A DNA stretch of 64,000 nt from Deltaproteobacteria bacterium (GTDB taxonomy: Bacteria > UBA10199 > JADFYH01), in the NCBI GenBank assembly GCA_015233135.1, contig JADFYH010000007.1, positions 32,222 through 96,221 on the forward strand. Direction: 5' to 3'. A model generated the notes under the pieces. The model was not told the origin of the DNA and searched no databases. It was given only the letters and a program-made list of their open reading frames with translations. The position numbers and the translations under genes are program-made. This document shows positions 8,502 through 16,618 of the stretch, in pieces. Position 1 is the first letter of the stretch. Every line of letters begins with the position of its first letter.

Positions 8502-8900
8502 TCAAGGCTTCCAAATCTTTACTAGTCCCGATTGGATAATCTTTTTATCGTGAGTATGAAGAGGAATTTTTAAGGCCCGAGCGCTTGCTACAATAATACG
8601 ATCTGCAGGATCTTTATGAAGGGTTTTCATTTTCTTGGAAAAGATTTCTGAAACTATCTCAGGACTTAAATCAAGCACCTGCACTAGATCCGGAGAAGTT
8701 GCCATTTTCACCCAAGCCTGAGCGTTCGGTAATAATTTTATTCTTTCCATCTCATGCAACAAACTTGCTTCCCACAAGGAGATACTCGAGAGCAACAAAG
8801 GCTCATCCTCATTTTCTAGAGCCAGTCTCTCTTTGAGAGACAAGAGGTTAGAACCTGTAAGCCACCAGATCCAGATATGAGTATCAATGAGCCGAGCCAT
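8502..8900 (-). CDS. PIN-domain toxin (VapC-like)
   Basis: A 132-residue PIN-domain ribonuclease. Acidic catalytic residues are in place: Asp6 (RLIDTHIW), Glu44 (SLWEASLL), Asp100 (DPADRIIVASA) and Asp118 (THDKKI). The chosen ATG at 8900 gives MARLIDTH, the normal PIN start, and overlaps the antitoxin gene by 17 nt; a longer in-frame start at 8930 would add ten unrelated residues. With the upstream Phd/YefM-like gene it makes a type II toxin-antitoxin module inserted between gatA and nth, opposite to gatCA. Confidence 0.9.
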   Translation of the reverse strand: MARLIDTHIWIWWLTGSNLLSLKERLALENEDEPLLLSSISLWEASLLHEMERIKLLPNAQAWVKMATSPDLVQVLDLSPEIVSEIFSKKMKTLHKDPADRIIVASARALKIPLHTHDKKIIQSGLVKIWKP

Positions 8901-9159
8901 GAATTTTTCTTTCAGAATGAACAAGCACATTCTCTATCGCTTGTTCAGACAGTGTGGGCTGGGTTAAATCGAAGTGAATTTGAACAGAACCTTTGAGCTG
9001 TTGCAGCAACTTCTGTCTTCGTTTTGGGTTTGGGGAGGGAACCAGACGGGCTACTTCTTGGCCTCTCTTGGTGATGGAAATGACTTCGCCTGTACTTTGT
9101 ACATGGTCCATCAAGGTTAAACATTTTGCCTTAAATTCAGTGGCGTTCATTGTGGTCAT
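8884..9159 (-). CDS. Phd/YefM-family antitoxin
   Basis: About 91 residues from ATG 9159 (an alternative ATG is at 9150). The N-terminal NATEFKAKCLTLMDHVQSTG and EVISITKRGQEVARLVP are the DNA-binding beta-strand and helix pattern of Phd/YefM antitoxins; the C-terminal tail, roughly residues 60-91, would bind and neutralise the PIN toxin. The overlap with the toxin gene supports co-expression. Autorepression through an upstream operator is usual for the family; no clear palindrome was noted at 9160-9224. Confidence 0.87.
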   Translation of the reverse strand: MTTMNATEFKAKCLTLMDHVQSTGEVISITKRGQEVARLVPSPNPKRRQKLLQQLKGSVQIHFDLTQPTLSEQAIENVLVHSERKIHGSAH

Positions 9160-9224
9160 ATCGTCAATATAAATGACCACTCCCAATCTGTCAAACGGCA
9201 TTTGTATTCAATTGCGCCGATAAT

Positions 9225-9854
9225 CTACACTCCCTTCTTCGGACACAAAGCCTTCAACTCGCACTCCCCACACCAAGGCCTCCGCGCCTTGCAAACCGCT
9301 CTCCCATGCAGAATGAGTTGATGAGAAAATGCGGTCCAGTTTTTTTTAGGAATAAGCTTCATCAGGTCTTGTTCAATTTTTACCGGATCTGTATTTTCCG
9401 TCAGTCCCAAGCGATAAGCCAGACGCTTCACATGCGTGTCCACCACCACCCCCGCCACCTTAAAAACATCTCCCAACACCACATTGGCGGTTTTACGACC
9501 TACTCCTCGAAGCTGAGTCAACTCCTCGAGAGTTTGAGGAACTTTCCCTTTGAATTTTTCCATCAAAGTTCGAGCACTCGATTGAATGGCAAGCGCCTTG
9601 CTGCGAAAAAAACCGATGCTGCGAATGAGCTTTTCCAAATCTTTCAAATCCGCCTCCGCAAAGTCTTGCACGGTTTTGTATTTGGCAAATAATGCGGGAG
9701 TGACCTTATTCACTTGCTTATCCGTACATTGAGCCGAAAGAATGGTGGAAAATAAAAGCTCGTGGGGATGGGTATATTGGAGGGCAGTAACCGGCTTGAG
9801 ATAGAGGTGATTCAGGATCTTGAGGATCCTTTGAATTCTCTGTTTTTCTAGCAT
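9225..9854 (-). CDS. nth: Endonuclease III
   Basis: Base-excision repair DNA glycosylase and AP lyase for oxidised pyrimidines. The 209 residues contain the helix-hairpin-helix LRGVGRKTANVVLG with catalytic Lys121, the catalytic Asp139 in VVDTHV, and a C-terminal [4Fe-4S] loop Cys188-x6-Cys195-x2-Cys198-x5-Cys204. The ATG at 9854 has GGGGAT upstream. The gene lies between the toxin-antitoxin pair and gatB, on the strand opposite gatCAB, so the usual gatCAB colinearity is broken here. Confidence 0.96.
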   Translation of the reverse strand: MLEKQRIQRILKILNHLYLKPVTALQYTHPHELLFSTILSAQCTDKQVNKVTPALFAKYKTVQDFAEADLKDLEKLIRSIGFFRSKALAIQSSARTLMEKFKGKVPQTLEELTQLRGVGRKTANVVLGDVFKVAGVVVDTHVKRLAYRLGLTENTDPVKIEQDLMKLIPKKNWTAFSHQLILHGRAVCKARRPWCGECELKALCPKKGV

Positions 9855-9871
9855 AATATCCCCATTTCGTA

Positions 9872-9900
9872 TTGACGCTCCAGATCAAAAATCCTACGGT
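9872..9900 (+). promoter_or_regulatory. Candidate sigma-70 promoter for antitoxin stub and gatB
   Basis: TTGACG at 9872-9877, a 17-nt spacer, then TACGGT at 9895-9900. Only 6 nt separate this -10 from the ATG of the short open frame at 9907, so the transcript would be nearly leaderless. It is the only promoter-like string seen in the nth-gatB divergent gap. Confidence 0.4.
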
Positions 9901-9906
9901 AAATCC

Positions 9907-9990
9907 ATGCGTAATTTGGTTAACAACTCAATAGAAATCAATGAAGCAAAATCGAATCTTTCGCAACTCATCAACATGGATTATGTATGA
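9907..9990 (+). pseudogene. 27-codon antitoxin N-terminal stub overlapping gatB
   Basis: ATG at 9907 opens 27 codons ending in TGA at 9988-9990. Residues 9-22 read IEINEAKSNLSQLI, the canonical N-terminus of Phd/YefM-type antitoxins; the frame then stops at MDYV. The stop overlaps the gatB start (ATGA at 9987-9990). The remainder of the antitoxin and any toxin are absent, so this is a truncated relic, yet its overlap could couple gatB translation to it because gatB has no obvious ribosome site of its own. Confidence 0.72.
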
Positions 9991-11405
9991 ACTACGAAAC
10001 CATCATCGGACTCGAAGTCCACGCCCAGCTTAAAACACAAACCAAACTCTTTTGCAGCTGCTCCACTACTTTTGGCGCAGAACCCAACTCGCACACCTGC
10101 CCGGTCTGCCTGGCTCTGCCGGGTGTGCTGCCGGTCTTGAATGAAAAGGCCGTCGAATATGCGATTAAAGCGGGACTCGCCTTGAATTGCAACATCCAGA
10201 AAAAAAGCGTGTTCGCCCGTAAAAATTATTTCTACCCCGATTTACCCAAGGGCTACCAGATTTCCCAGTATGAACTCCCCCTCTGTCTGGGCGGACAAGT
10301 GGACATTGAACTCGATGGAGTGAAAAAAAGCATCCATCTCACCCGCATTCACATGGAAGAAGATGCCGGAAAATCGCTGCATGATTTTGGCGACGATGCC
10401 TATTCGCACATCGATCTCAACCGGGCCTGCACCCCCCTGATTGAAATCGTGAGTGAACCGGAGATGCGCTCTGCTTCTGAAGCAGCCACTTACCTGAAGC
10501 GCCTTCGCGATATTCTGATGTATATCGATGTGTGTGATGGAAACATGGAAGAAGGGTCGTTTCGTTGTGACGCCAACGTCTCCATTCGCCCTGTAGGACA
10601 AGAAAAATTTGGAACACGTACCGAACTGAAGAATATCAATTCTTTCAAGTTCGTGGAAAAAGCCATCCACTACGAAGTGGAACGTCAGAAGGCGGTACTT
10701 GCGGATGGAGGGCAAGTGGTTCAAGAAACCCGTCTTTATGACAATGCAAAAAATATCACCGAGTCCATGCGCTCTAAAGAAGAGGCCCATGACTATCGCT
10801 ATTTTCCGGACCCTGACCTGCTTCCTCTTATTTTGACAGAAGACCACATCGAAAAAGTGCATCAGACCTTACCAGAACTCGGACACCAGAAAGCCCTTCG
10901 ATTTGTGGAGGAATATGGAATTCCCGAATACGATGCCGGGGTGCTCACTGCTGAGAAAAAAATCGCCGACTATTTTGAGACCGTCGCCAAAGCCACAGGA
11001 GACGCCAAAAAATCTAGCAACATCATCATGACCGAACTGATGGGACTGGCCGCTAAAGGGGAAACTCCTTTCGAAAACATTCCCGCCTCTGAACTTTCAG
11101 TGGCGATTCAGAAAATGTTGAGTGGGGCCATCAGCAGCAAGATGTTGAAGGATGTGGTTTTAGAGATGAACAACAGCAAGGCCAGTGCCGAAAGTATCAT
11201 TAATAAGATGGGGGCTCAGGTTTCGGACGGCTCCGTTTTGGAAGCCATCATCGATCAGGTCATTGCCGCAAACCCTGGCAATCTGGCCCAATACAAGGCA
11301 GGCAAGGACAAGCTTTTTGGATTTTTCGTAGGACAGGTGATGAAGGAATCCAAAGGAAAGGCTAATCCGCAGATGGTGAATGACTTGTTGAAGAAAAAGC
11401 TTTAA
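9987..11405 (+). CDS. gatB: Asp/Glu-tRNA amidotransferase subunit B
   Basis: tRNA-binding and kinase subunit of GatCAB, activating the misacylated carboxylate before amide transfer. The 472 residues show the GatB signature at the N-terminus (YETIIGLEVHAQLKT), zinc-type cysteines (FCSCSTTF and CPVC), PDLPKGYQISQYE, EEDAGKSLHD, and the C-terminal YqeY/tail domain that binds the tRNA. It starts with ATG 9987, inside the ATGA overlap with the antitoxin stub. It is separated from gatCA by the PIN module and nth. Confidence 0.96.
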   Translation: MNYETIIGLEVHAQLKTQTKLFCSCSTTFGAEPNSHTCPVCLALPGVLPVLNEKAVEYAIKAGLALNCNIQKKSVFARKNYFYPDLPKGYQISQYELPLCLGGQVDIELDGVKKSIHLTRIHMEEDAGKSLHDFGDDAYSHIDLNRACTPLIEIVSEPEMRSASEAATYLKRLRDILMYIDVCDGNMEEGSFRCDANVSIRPVGQEKFGTRTELKNINSFKFVEKAIHYEVERQKAVLADGGQVVQETRLYDNAKNITESMRSKEEAHDYRYFPDPDLLPLILTEDHIEKVHQTLPELGHQKALRFVEEYGIPEYDAGVLTAEKKIADYFETVAKATGDAKKSSNIIMTELMGLAAKGETPFENIPASELSVAIQKMLSGAISSKMLKDVVLEMNNSKASAESIINKMGAQVSDGSVLEAIIDQVIAANPGNLAQYKAGKDKLFGFFVGQVMKESKGKANPQMVNDLLKKKL

Positions 11406-11455
11406 ATCTGCTAGCATTTCTCGGGTTTGCTCTCTTTCTAAAACAATGGAGTTTT

Positions 11456-12088
11456 ATGGTGAAAAATTTTTCCAGGACATTTAGAGTTTCCATCTTGTTA
11501 TTTATTATTTCACTCTTCCCCGTTTACAAACATGCCATTTATTCTTTGTGGGCCTTCCTTGTCTCACCCTATGATTTGATATTTCCCACTCTCCTGGAAA
11601 TTTTATACTGGATTCTGCTCGTCATCCTATTACCGCTCTCCTTTTATTTTTCTATTCAATACAATCGCCATAAAACTCACAAACAGAAATACGATGCAAT
11701 TCCCATGACTCTTAATCTCATCGCTCTTATTGTGCTTTTTATGCCCTTCGAAGAACAATTCACCAATTTGAATTACCGAGTTTTCAGCAAGAACCGACAA
11801 AGTGCCATCACCTATATCGATAAAAATAGGAATCTGTTTGATAAACTGAACCAATCCATTATGTTACCCTTTAGTGATTTTGGATATGTTTCAGCAGGAA
11901 ACAAAATTACCTTAACTTCAAAAGGAAATGGCTCCTATGTAGTTTATTTTCCCGACTACAAAACCAAATTTCGAAGTTATGCTTATCTTTATGTCCCCAC
12001 CCGGGAAAACTGTTCTCAATACTCCGACCTAAAAACTATTTATTACAACGAGCATTGGTGTTACATCGGTTCGGAGGTCAAGCCCTAG
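11456..12088 (+). CDS. Hypothetical membrane protein with periplasmic domain
   Basis: A 210-residue protein I do not recognise. It has three hydrophobic segments: residues about 10-30 (SILLFIISLFPVYKHAIY), 45-67 (LEILYWILLVILLPLSFYF) and 82-97 (PMTLNLIALIVLFMPF), followed by a soluble C-terminal domain of about 110 residues with two Cys (ENCSQY and EHWCYI) that may form a disulphide if periplasmic. GGAG precedes the ATG. Its TAG stop shares the CTAG at 12085-12088 with the convergent lipoprotein gene. AT-richer than gatB and possibly lineage-specific. Confidence 0.6.
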   Translation: MVKNFSRTFRVSILLFIISLFPVYKHAIYSLWAFLVSPYDLIFPTLLEILYWILLVILLPLSFYFSIQYNRHKTHKQKYDAIPMTLNLIALIVLFMPFEEQFTNLNYRVFSKNRQSAITYIDKNRNLFDKLNQSIMLPFSDFGYVSAGNKITLTSKGNGSYVVYFPDYKTKFRSYAYLYVPTRENCSQYSDLKTIYYNEHWCYIGSEVKP

Positions 12089-12498
12089 TCCGCTCTCTGA
12101 GTCTCGCCTAGATCATGTTGGATTTCATCTCCTGTTCTTCTGATTTCTTCCGCAGCTTCCTTCAACTGCTGGCTCATTTCGTCGCCCGCCTTTTGAAGCA
12201 CTTGGTTGATTTTTCCAGAATCAATCTGCTGTTGAACTCCCTGACCAATCTTTTGTCTGCTTTCACGGACCGCATCCCCCAGGGATTTAAGCCCTTCTCC
12301 TACTTTTGAACCCATTTGCTGCAGACCCTGATCAATTTGCTGACCGATTTTTTCGGCAGGTCTTGATTCGAGCAAAGGGGCCGTCACAGGTGCAGGAATA
12401 AGCGGTTGAGGCTGAGTTTGAGGGGATTGAGTTTGATTAGATCCAGTCACGTGACAGGCACTGAGCAAAAGTAAAGGGAGAAGAAATATTTTTTTCAT
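12085..12498 (-). CDS. Small amphipathic lipoprotein
   Basis: About 137 residues from ATG 12498. The N-terminus MKKIFLLPLLLLSAC is a lipoprotein signal with lipobox LSAC and acylated Cys15. After a Gln/Pro-rich linker (residues 20-45) come helical repeats such as KIGQQIDQGLQQMGSKVGEG and RQKIGQGVQQQID, an 11-residue-like amphipathic pattern reminiscent of apolipoprotein or phasin-type helices. No enzymatic motif. Its TAG stop overlaps that of the convergent gene (CTAG, 12085-12088). Upstream (12499-12625) there are only repeat hairpins. Confidence 0.72.
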   Translation of the reverse strand: MKKIFLLPLLLLSACHVTGSNQTQSPQTQPQPLIPAPVTAPLLESRPAEKIGQQIDQGLQQMGSKVGEGLKSLGDAVRESRQKIGQGVQQQIDSGKINQVLQKAGDEMSQQLKEAAEEIRRTGDEIQHDLGETQRAD

Positions 12499-12501
12499 AA
12501 C

Positions 12502-12590
12502 GCGGCCTAGCCGCAACCAGAGTATCTTTCTGGCTGCGTCCCTATCCTTACAAGATTTTGATGTCATCCCTCCCGTCGAGGGAGAGGGGG
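12502..12590. repeat. Cluster of short palindromes upstream of the lipoprotein gene
   Basis: Three hairpins in tandem: GCGGC-CTA-GCCGC (12502-12514), GCAACCAGA/TCTGGCTGC (12513-12536, 8 of 9 paired), and CCCTCCCGTCGAGGGAGAGG (12568-12587). The last belongs to the GAGGGAGAGGG family found elsewhere in the window. They fill most of the gap between ilvD and the lipoprotein gene and could double as a terminator for ilvD. Confidence 0.6.
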
Positions 12591-12628
12591 AATACTGAAG
12601 TGATCACCTGAATTGAGGCCTTATAAAT

Positions 12629-14311
12629 CTACTCATCCGTCACACAACCCTCTGAAGCAGAGGATACCAATTTAATATATTTATAAAGTGTCCCCTTCGA
12701 AACTTTGTAGGCAGGGGCTTTCCAGGCTCGAAGACGTTTTTCAATTTCTTGAGCATCCACTTTCAAATTGAGCACACGTTTCTCCGCATCAATTTCAATT
12801 TCATCTCCATTTTTGATCACAGCAAGCACCCCACCCACCTGGGCTTCCGGTGTAATGTGCCCTACCACAAAGCCGTGGGTTCCACCAGAAAAGCGGCCAT
12901 CGGTAATTAAAGCCACATCGTTTCCCAACTCAGCCCCCATCACGAGTGCCGTCACCTTTAACATCTCCTGCATCCCTGGCCCACCTTTGGGGCCTTCGTA
13001 GCGAAGGACAATCGCATCGCCCTTTTTAATCTTCTTGGCGAGCAATGCCTCGCAGGCTTCCTCTTCACTCTCAAAGACGTTGGCTTTGCCCGTGAAGGAC
13101 AAGCCTTCTTTCCCTGTAATCTTGGCCACGGATCCTTCAGGAGAAATATTTCCGTATAAAATCTGAAGATGCCCTGTTTTTTTAATGGGGTCCGACAAGG
13201 GAACAATCACCTTTTGATCCTCGGGCAAATCCGGACAAGTTTCCAGATTTTCAGCCAGGGTCTTTCCCGTAACGGTCAGGCAATCGCCATGTAAAAATCC
13301 TTCTTTGAGCAAAAGTTTTTGAACGGCAGGCACTCCACCCACTTTACATAAATCTTCCATCACATATTTCCCGCTGGGTTTAAGATCGGCAATAAAGGGC
13401 GTCTTGTCGCTGATGCGCTGAAAATCATCGAGGGTCAATTTGAGGCCCACCGATTTTGCAATGGCAATCATGTGCAACACCGCATTGGTAGATCCTCCCA
13501 GGGCCATAACCATGGTGATGGCATTCTCCATGGATTTTTGGGTGATGATTTGAGAAGGGGTAATATTTTTTTCTAAAAGAACACGAATCGCAGCGCCCAC
13601 GCGTTTTAAACACTCCTCTTTCTTTTCAGGGCTGGTGGCAGGATAAGAAGACGAATAAGGCAAACTCATCCCCAACGTTTCAATGGCCGAAGCCATGGTG
13701 TTGGCCGTGTACATGCCGCCGCAAGCGCCTGCGCCGGGACAGGCATGTTGCAATACCCCTTTCAATTCTTTTTCGTCGATTTTGCCAGCCACATATTCGC
13801 CTAAGCCTTCAAAGGCCGAAACAATATCCAAAATTTTATCATGAAATTTTCCCGGGCTGATGGTCCCACCATAAACCATGATGGAGGGACGATTGAGGCG
13901 TCCCACCGCAATGATAGACCCAGGCATATTTTTGTCACAACCCACCACCGAGATATTGGCGTCATACCAATGCGCGGCCATCACGGTTTCGATCGAGTCC
14001 GCAATAATTTCTCGCGATTGCAAAGAGAAATTCATCCCTTCAGTCCCCATCGAAATTCCATCACTCACTCCAATAGAATGGAAAATCAAACCCACCAGAC
14101 CGGCATCCGTGCAACTCTGCTTGCAGAGTTTCGCCAAATCGTTCAGATGCATGTTACAGGTGTTTCCCTCATAACCTGTAGAGGCAATGCCGATAAAAGG
14201 TTTAGCCAGGTCTTCTTCGGTCAGCCCAAGGCCATAAAGCATGGCCTGGGAGGCGGGTTGGTTTTTATCTTGGGTGAGACGGGAACTGTATTTGTTTAAA
14301 ATTTTAGACAT
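12629..14311 (-). CDS. ilvD: Dihydroxy-acid dehydratase
   Basis: Dehydrates 2,3-dihydroxy-isovalerate and -methylvalerate in branched-chain amino acid synthesis, using an Fe-S cluster. About 560 residues, normal for the family. Cluster and active-site motifs are [11 protein letters not shown] (Cys near 52), [11 protein letters not shown], and [19 protein letters not shown]; the C-terminus has [16 protein letters not shown] with the catalytic Ser. Start ATG 14311 has GAGGAAG upstream; the adjacent GTG at 14314 is also possible. The gene begins 21 nt after a ParE-type toxin gene on the same strand, so it may be co-transcribed with that module. Confidence 0.96.
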   Translation of the reverse strand: MSKILNKYSSRLTQDKNQPASQAMLYGLGLTEEDLAKPFIGIASTGYEGNTCNMHLNDLAKLCKQSCTDAGLVGLIFHSIGVSDGISMGTEGMNFSLQSREIIADSIETVMAAHWYDANISVVGCDKNMPGSIIAVGRLNRPSIMVYGGTISPGKFHDKILDIVSAFEGLGEYVAGKIDEKELKGVLQHACPGAGACGGMYTANTMASAIETLGMSLPYSSSYPATSPEKKEECLKRVGAAIRVLLEKNITPSQIITQKSMENAITMVMALGGSTNAVLHMIAIAKSVGLKLTLDDFQRISDKTPFIADLKPSGKYVMEDLCKVGGVPAVQKLLLKEGFLHGDCLTVTGKTLAENLETCPDLPEDQKVIVPLSDPIKKTGHLQILYGNISPEGSVAKITGKEGLSFTGKANVFESEEEACEALLAKKIKKGDAIVLRYEGPKGGPGMQEMLKVTALVMGAELGNDVALITDGRFSGGTHGFVVGHITPEAQVGGVLAVIKNGDEIEIDAEKRVLNLKVDAQEIEKRLRAWKAPAYKVSKGTLYKYIKLVSSASEGCVTDE

Positions 14312-14332
14312 CACTTCCTCTTGGTTTAAATA

Positions 14333-14626
14333 TTATTTAACTCTTTGTTTCCAATACGCTTCACTGCGTTTGAAATGAAATACGCCAAGGACTGTAAGAA
14401 GATTGTCCTGGCTAGAATAAAAAATTTGATAGGGAAATCTATCTAGAAAAACTCGATAAACATTTTTGTAAAATTTTTGAAACAGAAAAGGATTCCTGGC
14501 AATTAGATTCAGTTTAGCCTCAAAGGCAATAAGAAAACTTTTACCCAAACCAAGACGCTGCGATTCGTACCAGCTATAAATTTCTAATAAATCTTTTTCA
14601 GCAGAGGCTTTTAATTTAATTTTCAC
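14333..14626 (-). CDS. RelE/ParE-family toxin
   Basis: A 97-residue protein with the ParE fold pattern: SAEKDLLEIYSWYESQR (helices 1-2), LGLGKSFLIAFEAKLNLIARNP, and the beta-strands KNVYRVFLDRFPYQIFY. Family members inhibit gyrase or cleave mRNA; the target cannot be read from sequence. It overlaps the upstream antitoxin gene by 11 nt, the normal arrangement. ilvD follows 21 nt downstream on the same strand. Confidence 0.9.
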   Translation of the reverse strand: MKIKLKASAEKDLLEIYSWYESQRLGLGKSFLIAFEAKLNLIARNPFLFQKFYKNVYRVFLDRFPYQIFYSSQDNLLTVLGVFHFKRSEAYWKQRVK

Positions 14627-14837
14627 CTTTAATCCTCTGCTTTACTTCCTCCCAGCTCGAACCTTCCTCAGGATACATTTCATGCTCTGCAATGCGTCTA
14701 TCTAATTCTTCTTTTTGTGAAGCGCTTAAAGGAAATTCTTCGGAGTGCTCTGCAATTTCATCCCAGAGATCTTCCACAAGCTGAATTTTTTCAGCCGTAC
14801 TTAAGTTTTCCAAATGATACAAATGAGTAGATCTCAT
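14616..14837 (-). CDS. Addiction-module antitoxin (TIGR02574-like)
   Basis: 73 residues with LSTAEKIQLVEDLWDEIAEH, ASQKEELDRRIAEHE and WEEVKQRI, the pattern of the short acidic addiction-module component that pairs with ParE/RelE toxins. ATG 14837 has AGGAC upstream. The first ten residues (MRSTHLYHLE) may form the DNA-binding strand. Together with the downstream toxin it is a complete type II module placed in front of ilvD. Confidence 0.88.
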   Translation of the reverse strand: MRSTHLYHLENLSTAEKIQLVEDLWDEIAEHSEEFPLSASQKEELDRRIAEHEMYPEEGSSWEEVKQRIKGEN

Positions 14838-14942
14838 AAAAAGTCCTAAAATAAAGGGGTTCCCGTTTCAAAAGCCAAACTTGTTATTGCTAATTTTTTT
14901 CAGAAAATCTAGCAGATTTTTACCAGGAGTCGGTGTCGCGAA

Positions 14943-15142
14943 TTATTCCAATTCTTTTGCTGTTTTGATCCAACCTGCCATCGCCTGCTTAACATTTTTT
15001 AAGGCCTGAATTTCTGTCTTCCCGTGAGACATGCATCCATCCAGTTCTGGCACAGTGCCACATAAATGTCGTCTTCTGGATCCCAAATAATATTGATTTT
15101 ATATTTATTTTTCGTATCTACTGTCTTTTCAAAAGAGGACAT
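14943..15142 (-). pseudogene. Frameshifted HicB-like antitoxin
   Basis: Reading from ATG 15142, the frame gives YKINIIWDPEDDIYVA, the HicB N-terminal strand, then is broken near 15055. In the adjacent frame it continues as VPELDGCMSHGKTEIQALKN and VKQAMAGWIKTAKELE to a TAA at 14943-14945. Restoring one base between GCA and CTG yields one 66-residue HicB-type protein, so a single-base deletion inactivated it. No intact hicA toxin gene is next to it. The stretch 14838-14942 between this relic and the ParE module shows no gene. Confidence 0.83.
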
Positions 15143-15192
15143 AAATTTTACTTCAACCCAACACAGTCATATAAGTCAATAACTTGATATTT

Positions 15193-15843
15193 ATGCAAGA
15201 AATTCTCGAAATCATTCCCGTTGGGCCCTTTCAATGCAATTGCATTATCCTGGGAGACCCTCAAACCAAAGAAGCCATCGTGATTGATCCCGGAGATGAA
15301 GTGGAAGCGATTTTGGACCGCGTCAAAAAACATGGGCTCTGCGTCAAAAATATTTTACACACGCACACCCACATTGATCACATCGGCGGCACCACTGCCT
15401 TGCAAAAGGCCACCAACGCCCGTGTGATGCTGCACAAGGCAGATCTCCCTCTTTATGAAAAAATGGACATGCAAGGCAGGTTTTTAGGACTTCCTCCCAG
15501 CAAAATTCAAACACCCGTGGCCCCAGATGAATTTTTGAAGGAGGGCCAGCAAATCGAGGCGGGAAACATCCGAGGGACAGTTCTCCACACGCCAGGCCAC
15601 ACCCCCGGTTCTTGCGGATTTTACTTTCCTCACCTCGATCAAAAAGGGATTTTGTTTCCCGGCGACACTTTATTTGCAGGCAGCATTGGTCGCACCGATT
15701 TATGGCAGGGGGATTACGATCAGGAAATTCAATCCATCAAAAAGAAATATTTAATCTTGCCTGATCAAACTATTGTAGTTCCAGGACATGGCCCCAACAC
15801 CAATATTGGACAGGAAAAACAGAGCAACCCTTTTTTAAATTAA
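15193..15843 (+). CDS. MBL-fold hydrolase (glyoxalase II-like)
   Basis: A 216-residue soluble metallo-beta-lactamase-fold hydrolase. Metal ligands are His58, His60, Asp62 and His63 (HTHIDH), His136 (HTPGHTPGS), Asp158 (FPGDTLF) and His199 (VPGHGPNT), the full binuclear set. Size and GRTDLWQGDYDQ resemble YcbL-type type-II glyoxalases, thioester hydrolases. ATG 15193 (MQEILEIIPVG) fits family starts better than the in-frame TTG at 15184. It stands alone between the hicB relic and a repeat-filled gap. Confidence 0.9.
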   Translation: MQEILEIIPVGPFQCNCIILGDPQTKEAIVIDPGDEVEAILDRVKKHGLCVKNILHTHTHIDHIGGTTALQKATNARVMLHKADLPLYEKMDMQGRFLGLPPSKIQTPVAPDEFLKEGQQIEAGNIRGTVLHTPGHTPGSCGFYFPHLDQKGILFPGDTLFAGSIGRTDLWQGDYDQEIQSIKKKYLILPDQTIVVPGHGPNTNIGQEKQSNPFLN

Positions 15844-15851
15844 GAAACTAT

Positions 15852-15987
15852 CTTGAGTTCCGCAGATTTTAAGAATCATTTTTTGCTCATTCTTGGCAAG
15901 TACCCATCTATAAAGCATTTCCCCTCTCCCCTCAAGGGAGAGAGGACTTTTCAGAGTGGCTTCTTACTAAAATCTGCGGAACTCAAG
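15852..15987. repeat. 136-bp element with 20-bp perfect terminal inverted repeats
   Basis: Arms CTTGAGTTCCGCAGATTTTA at 15852-15871 and its exact complement at 15968-15987. A second hairpin of the GAGGGAGAGGG family lies in the interior (about 15918-15944, CCTCTCCCCTCAAGGGAGAG). No open reading frame fits inside. This looks like a nested miniature inverted-repeat element, one palindromic repeat inserted into another. The rest of the 15844-16140 gap contains a 33-codon open stretch discussed under the cytochrome gene. Confidence 0.85.
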
Positions 15988-16140
15988 CTGGTAAGTTAAA
16001 TCTTATTCCCCTCTATTTTCGTGGCTGAAAAAAAATTAGATCCTGGTATAGGACTCGTCGGTGGAGTAACGGATCAAAACTTGTGGTACCCACTTTTTAA
16101 TACCTTCATCGATTACCTTATTGAATTGTACCAAAGCACA

Positions 16141-16491
16141 TTACTTCAATGTCCTAACATAAGCCACCACATTGGCAATATCTGCATCCGAAAGAACGCC
16201 AGCCCAAGGCGCCATCATGGCTGAAAATCCGTTGGCGGCTCCACCATTTTTGATTACTGCACTCAGTTGGGCATTCGTCCTTTTACTCATATAGGCCTGA
16301 TCCGTAAAATTTCTGGGTTTTGGATTGAGTACGGCCGCTGCAGGCCCATCCCCTTTCCCACTAGACCCATGACAGGGGGCACAGTTCTGATCAAACTTGG
16401 CCTTTCCCGCAGCTACATCAGCAGTCTTCTCACAGGAAATACTAAAACTGACCACCCCCACTATTAAAAAACTCAGAATAATTTTTTTCAT
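16141..16491 (-). CDS. Small c-type cytochrome lipoprotein
   Basis: A 116-residue class I cytochrome c. The N-terminus has a lipoprotein-type signal ending in SISC (Cys20), placing it on the periplasmic face of a membrane. The haem-binding site is Cys37-A-P-Cys40-His41 in NCAPCHGSSGKGDGP, and the distal ligand is Met92 or Met93 in SAMMAPW. LSDADIANVVAYVRTLK is the usual terminal helix. It functions in electron transfer; partner unknown, since no oxidase or reductase genes are close. AGGAGG lies 7 nt before ATG 16491. Confidence 0.92.
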   Translation of the reverse strand: MKKIILSFLIVGVVSFSISCEKTADVAAGKAKFDQNCAPCHGSSGKGDGPAAAVLNPKPRNFTDQAYMSKRTNAQLSAVIKNGGAANGFSAMMAPWAGVLSDADIANVVAYVRTLK

Positions 16492-16582
16492 AAATTTCCT
16501 CCTTCTGTGATTTTTTTTGCCTCCTAAATCCCGTTGCCGTCAAGAGCCAACCTAGCTTTTAGTTTTAAACAAGGAAACTGTC

Positions 16583-16618
16583 TTGACACACCCAACATCC
16601 CAAGTTAGTGCGCGCACT
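16583..16618 (+). promoter_or_regulatory. Candidate promoter with overlapping operator for fadA-fadN
   Basis: TTGACA at 16583-16588, a 17-nt spacer and a weak -10 (TAGTGC, 16606-16611). A perfect 12-bp palindrome AGTGCGCGCACT (16607-16618) covers the -10 region, followed directly by TGAATAGTCATTCA (16618-16631), a second inverted repeat. The arrangement suggests a repressor site controlling fatty-acid oxidation genes. No regulator gene is adjacent. Confidence 0.5.

Noticed and set aside
10242..10862. 206-codon open frame antisense to gatB
   Set aside because: Reverse-strand shadow of gatB.
16021..16224. 67-codon open frame overlapping the cytochrome c 3' end
   Set aside because: Half of it is antisense to the cytochrome gene and the rest has no protein features.
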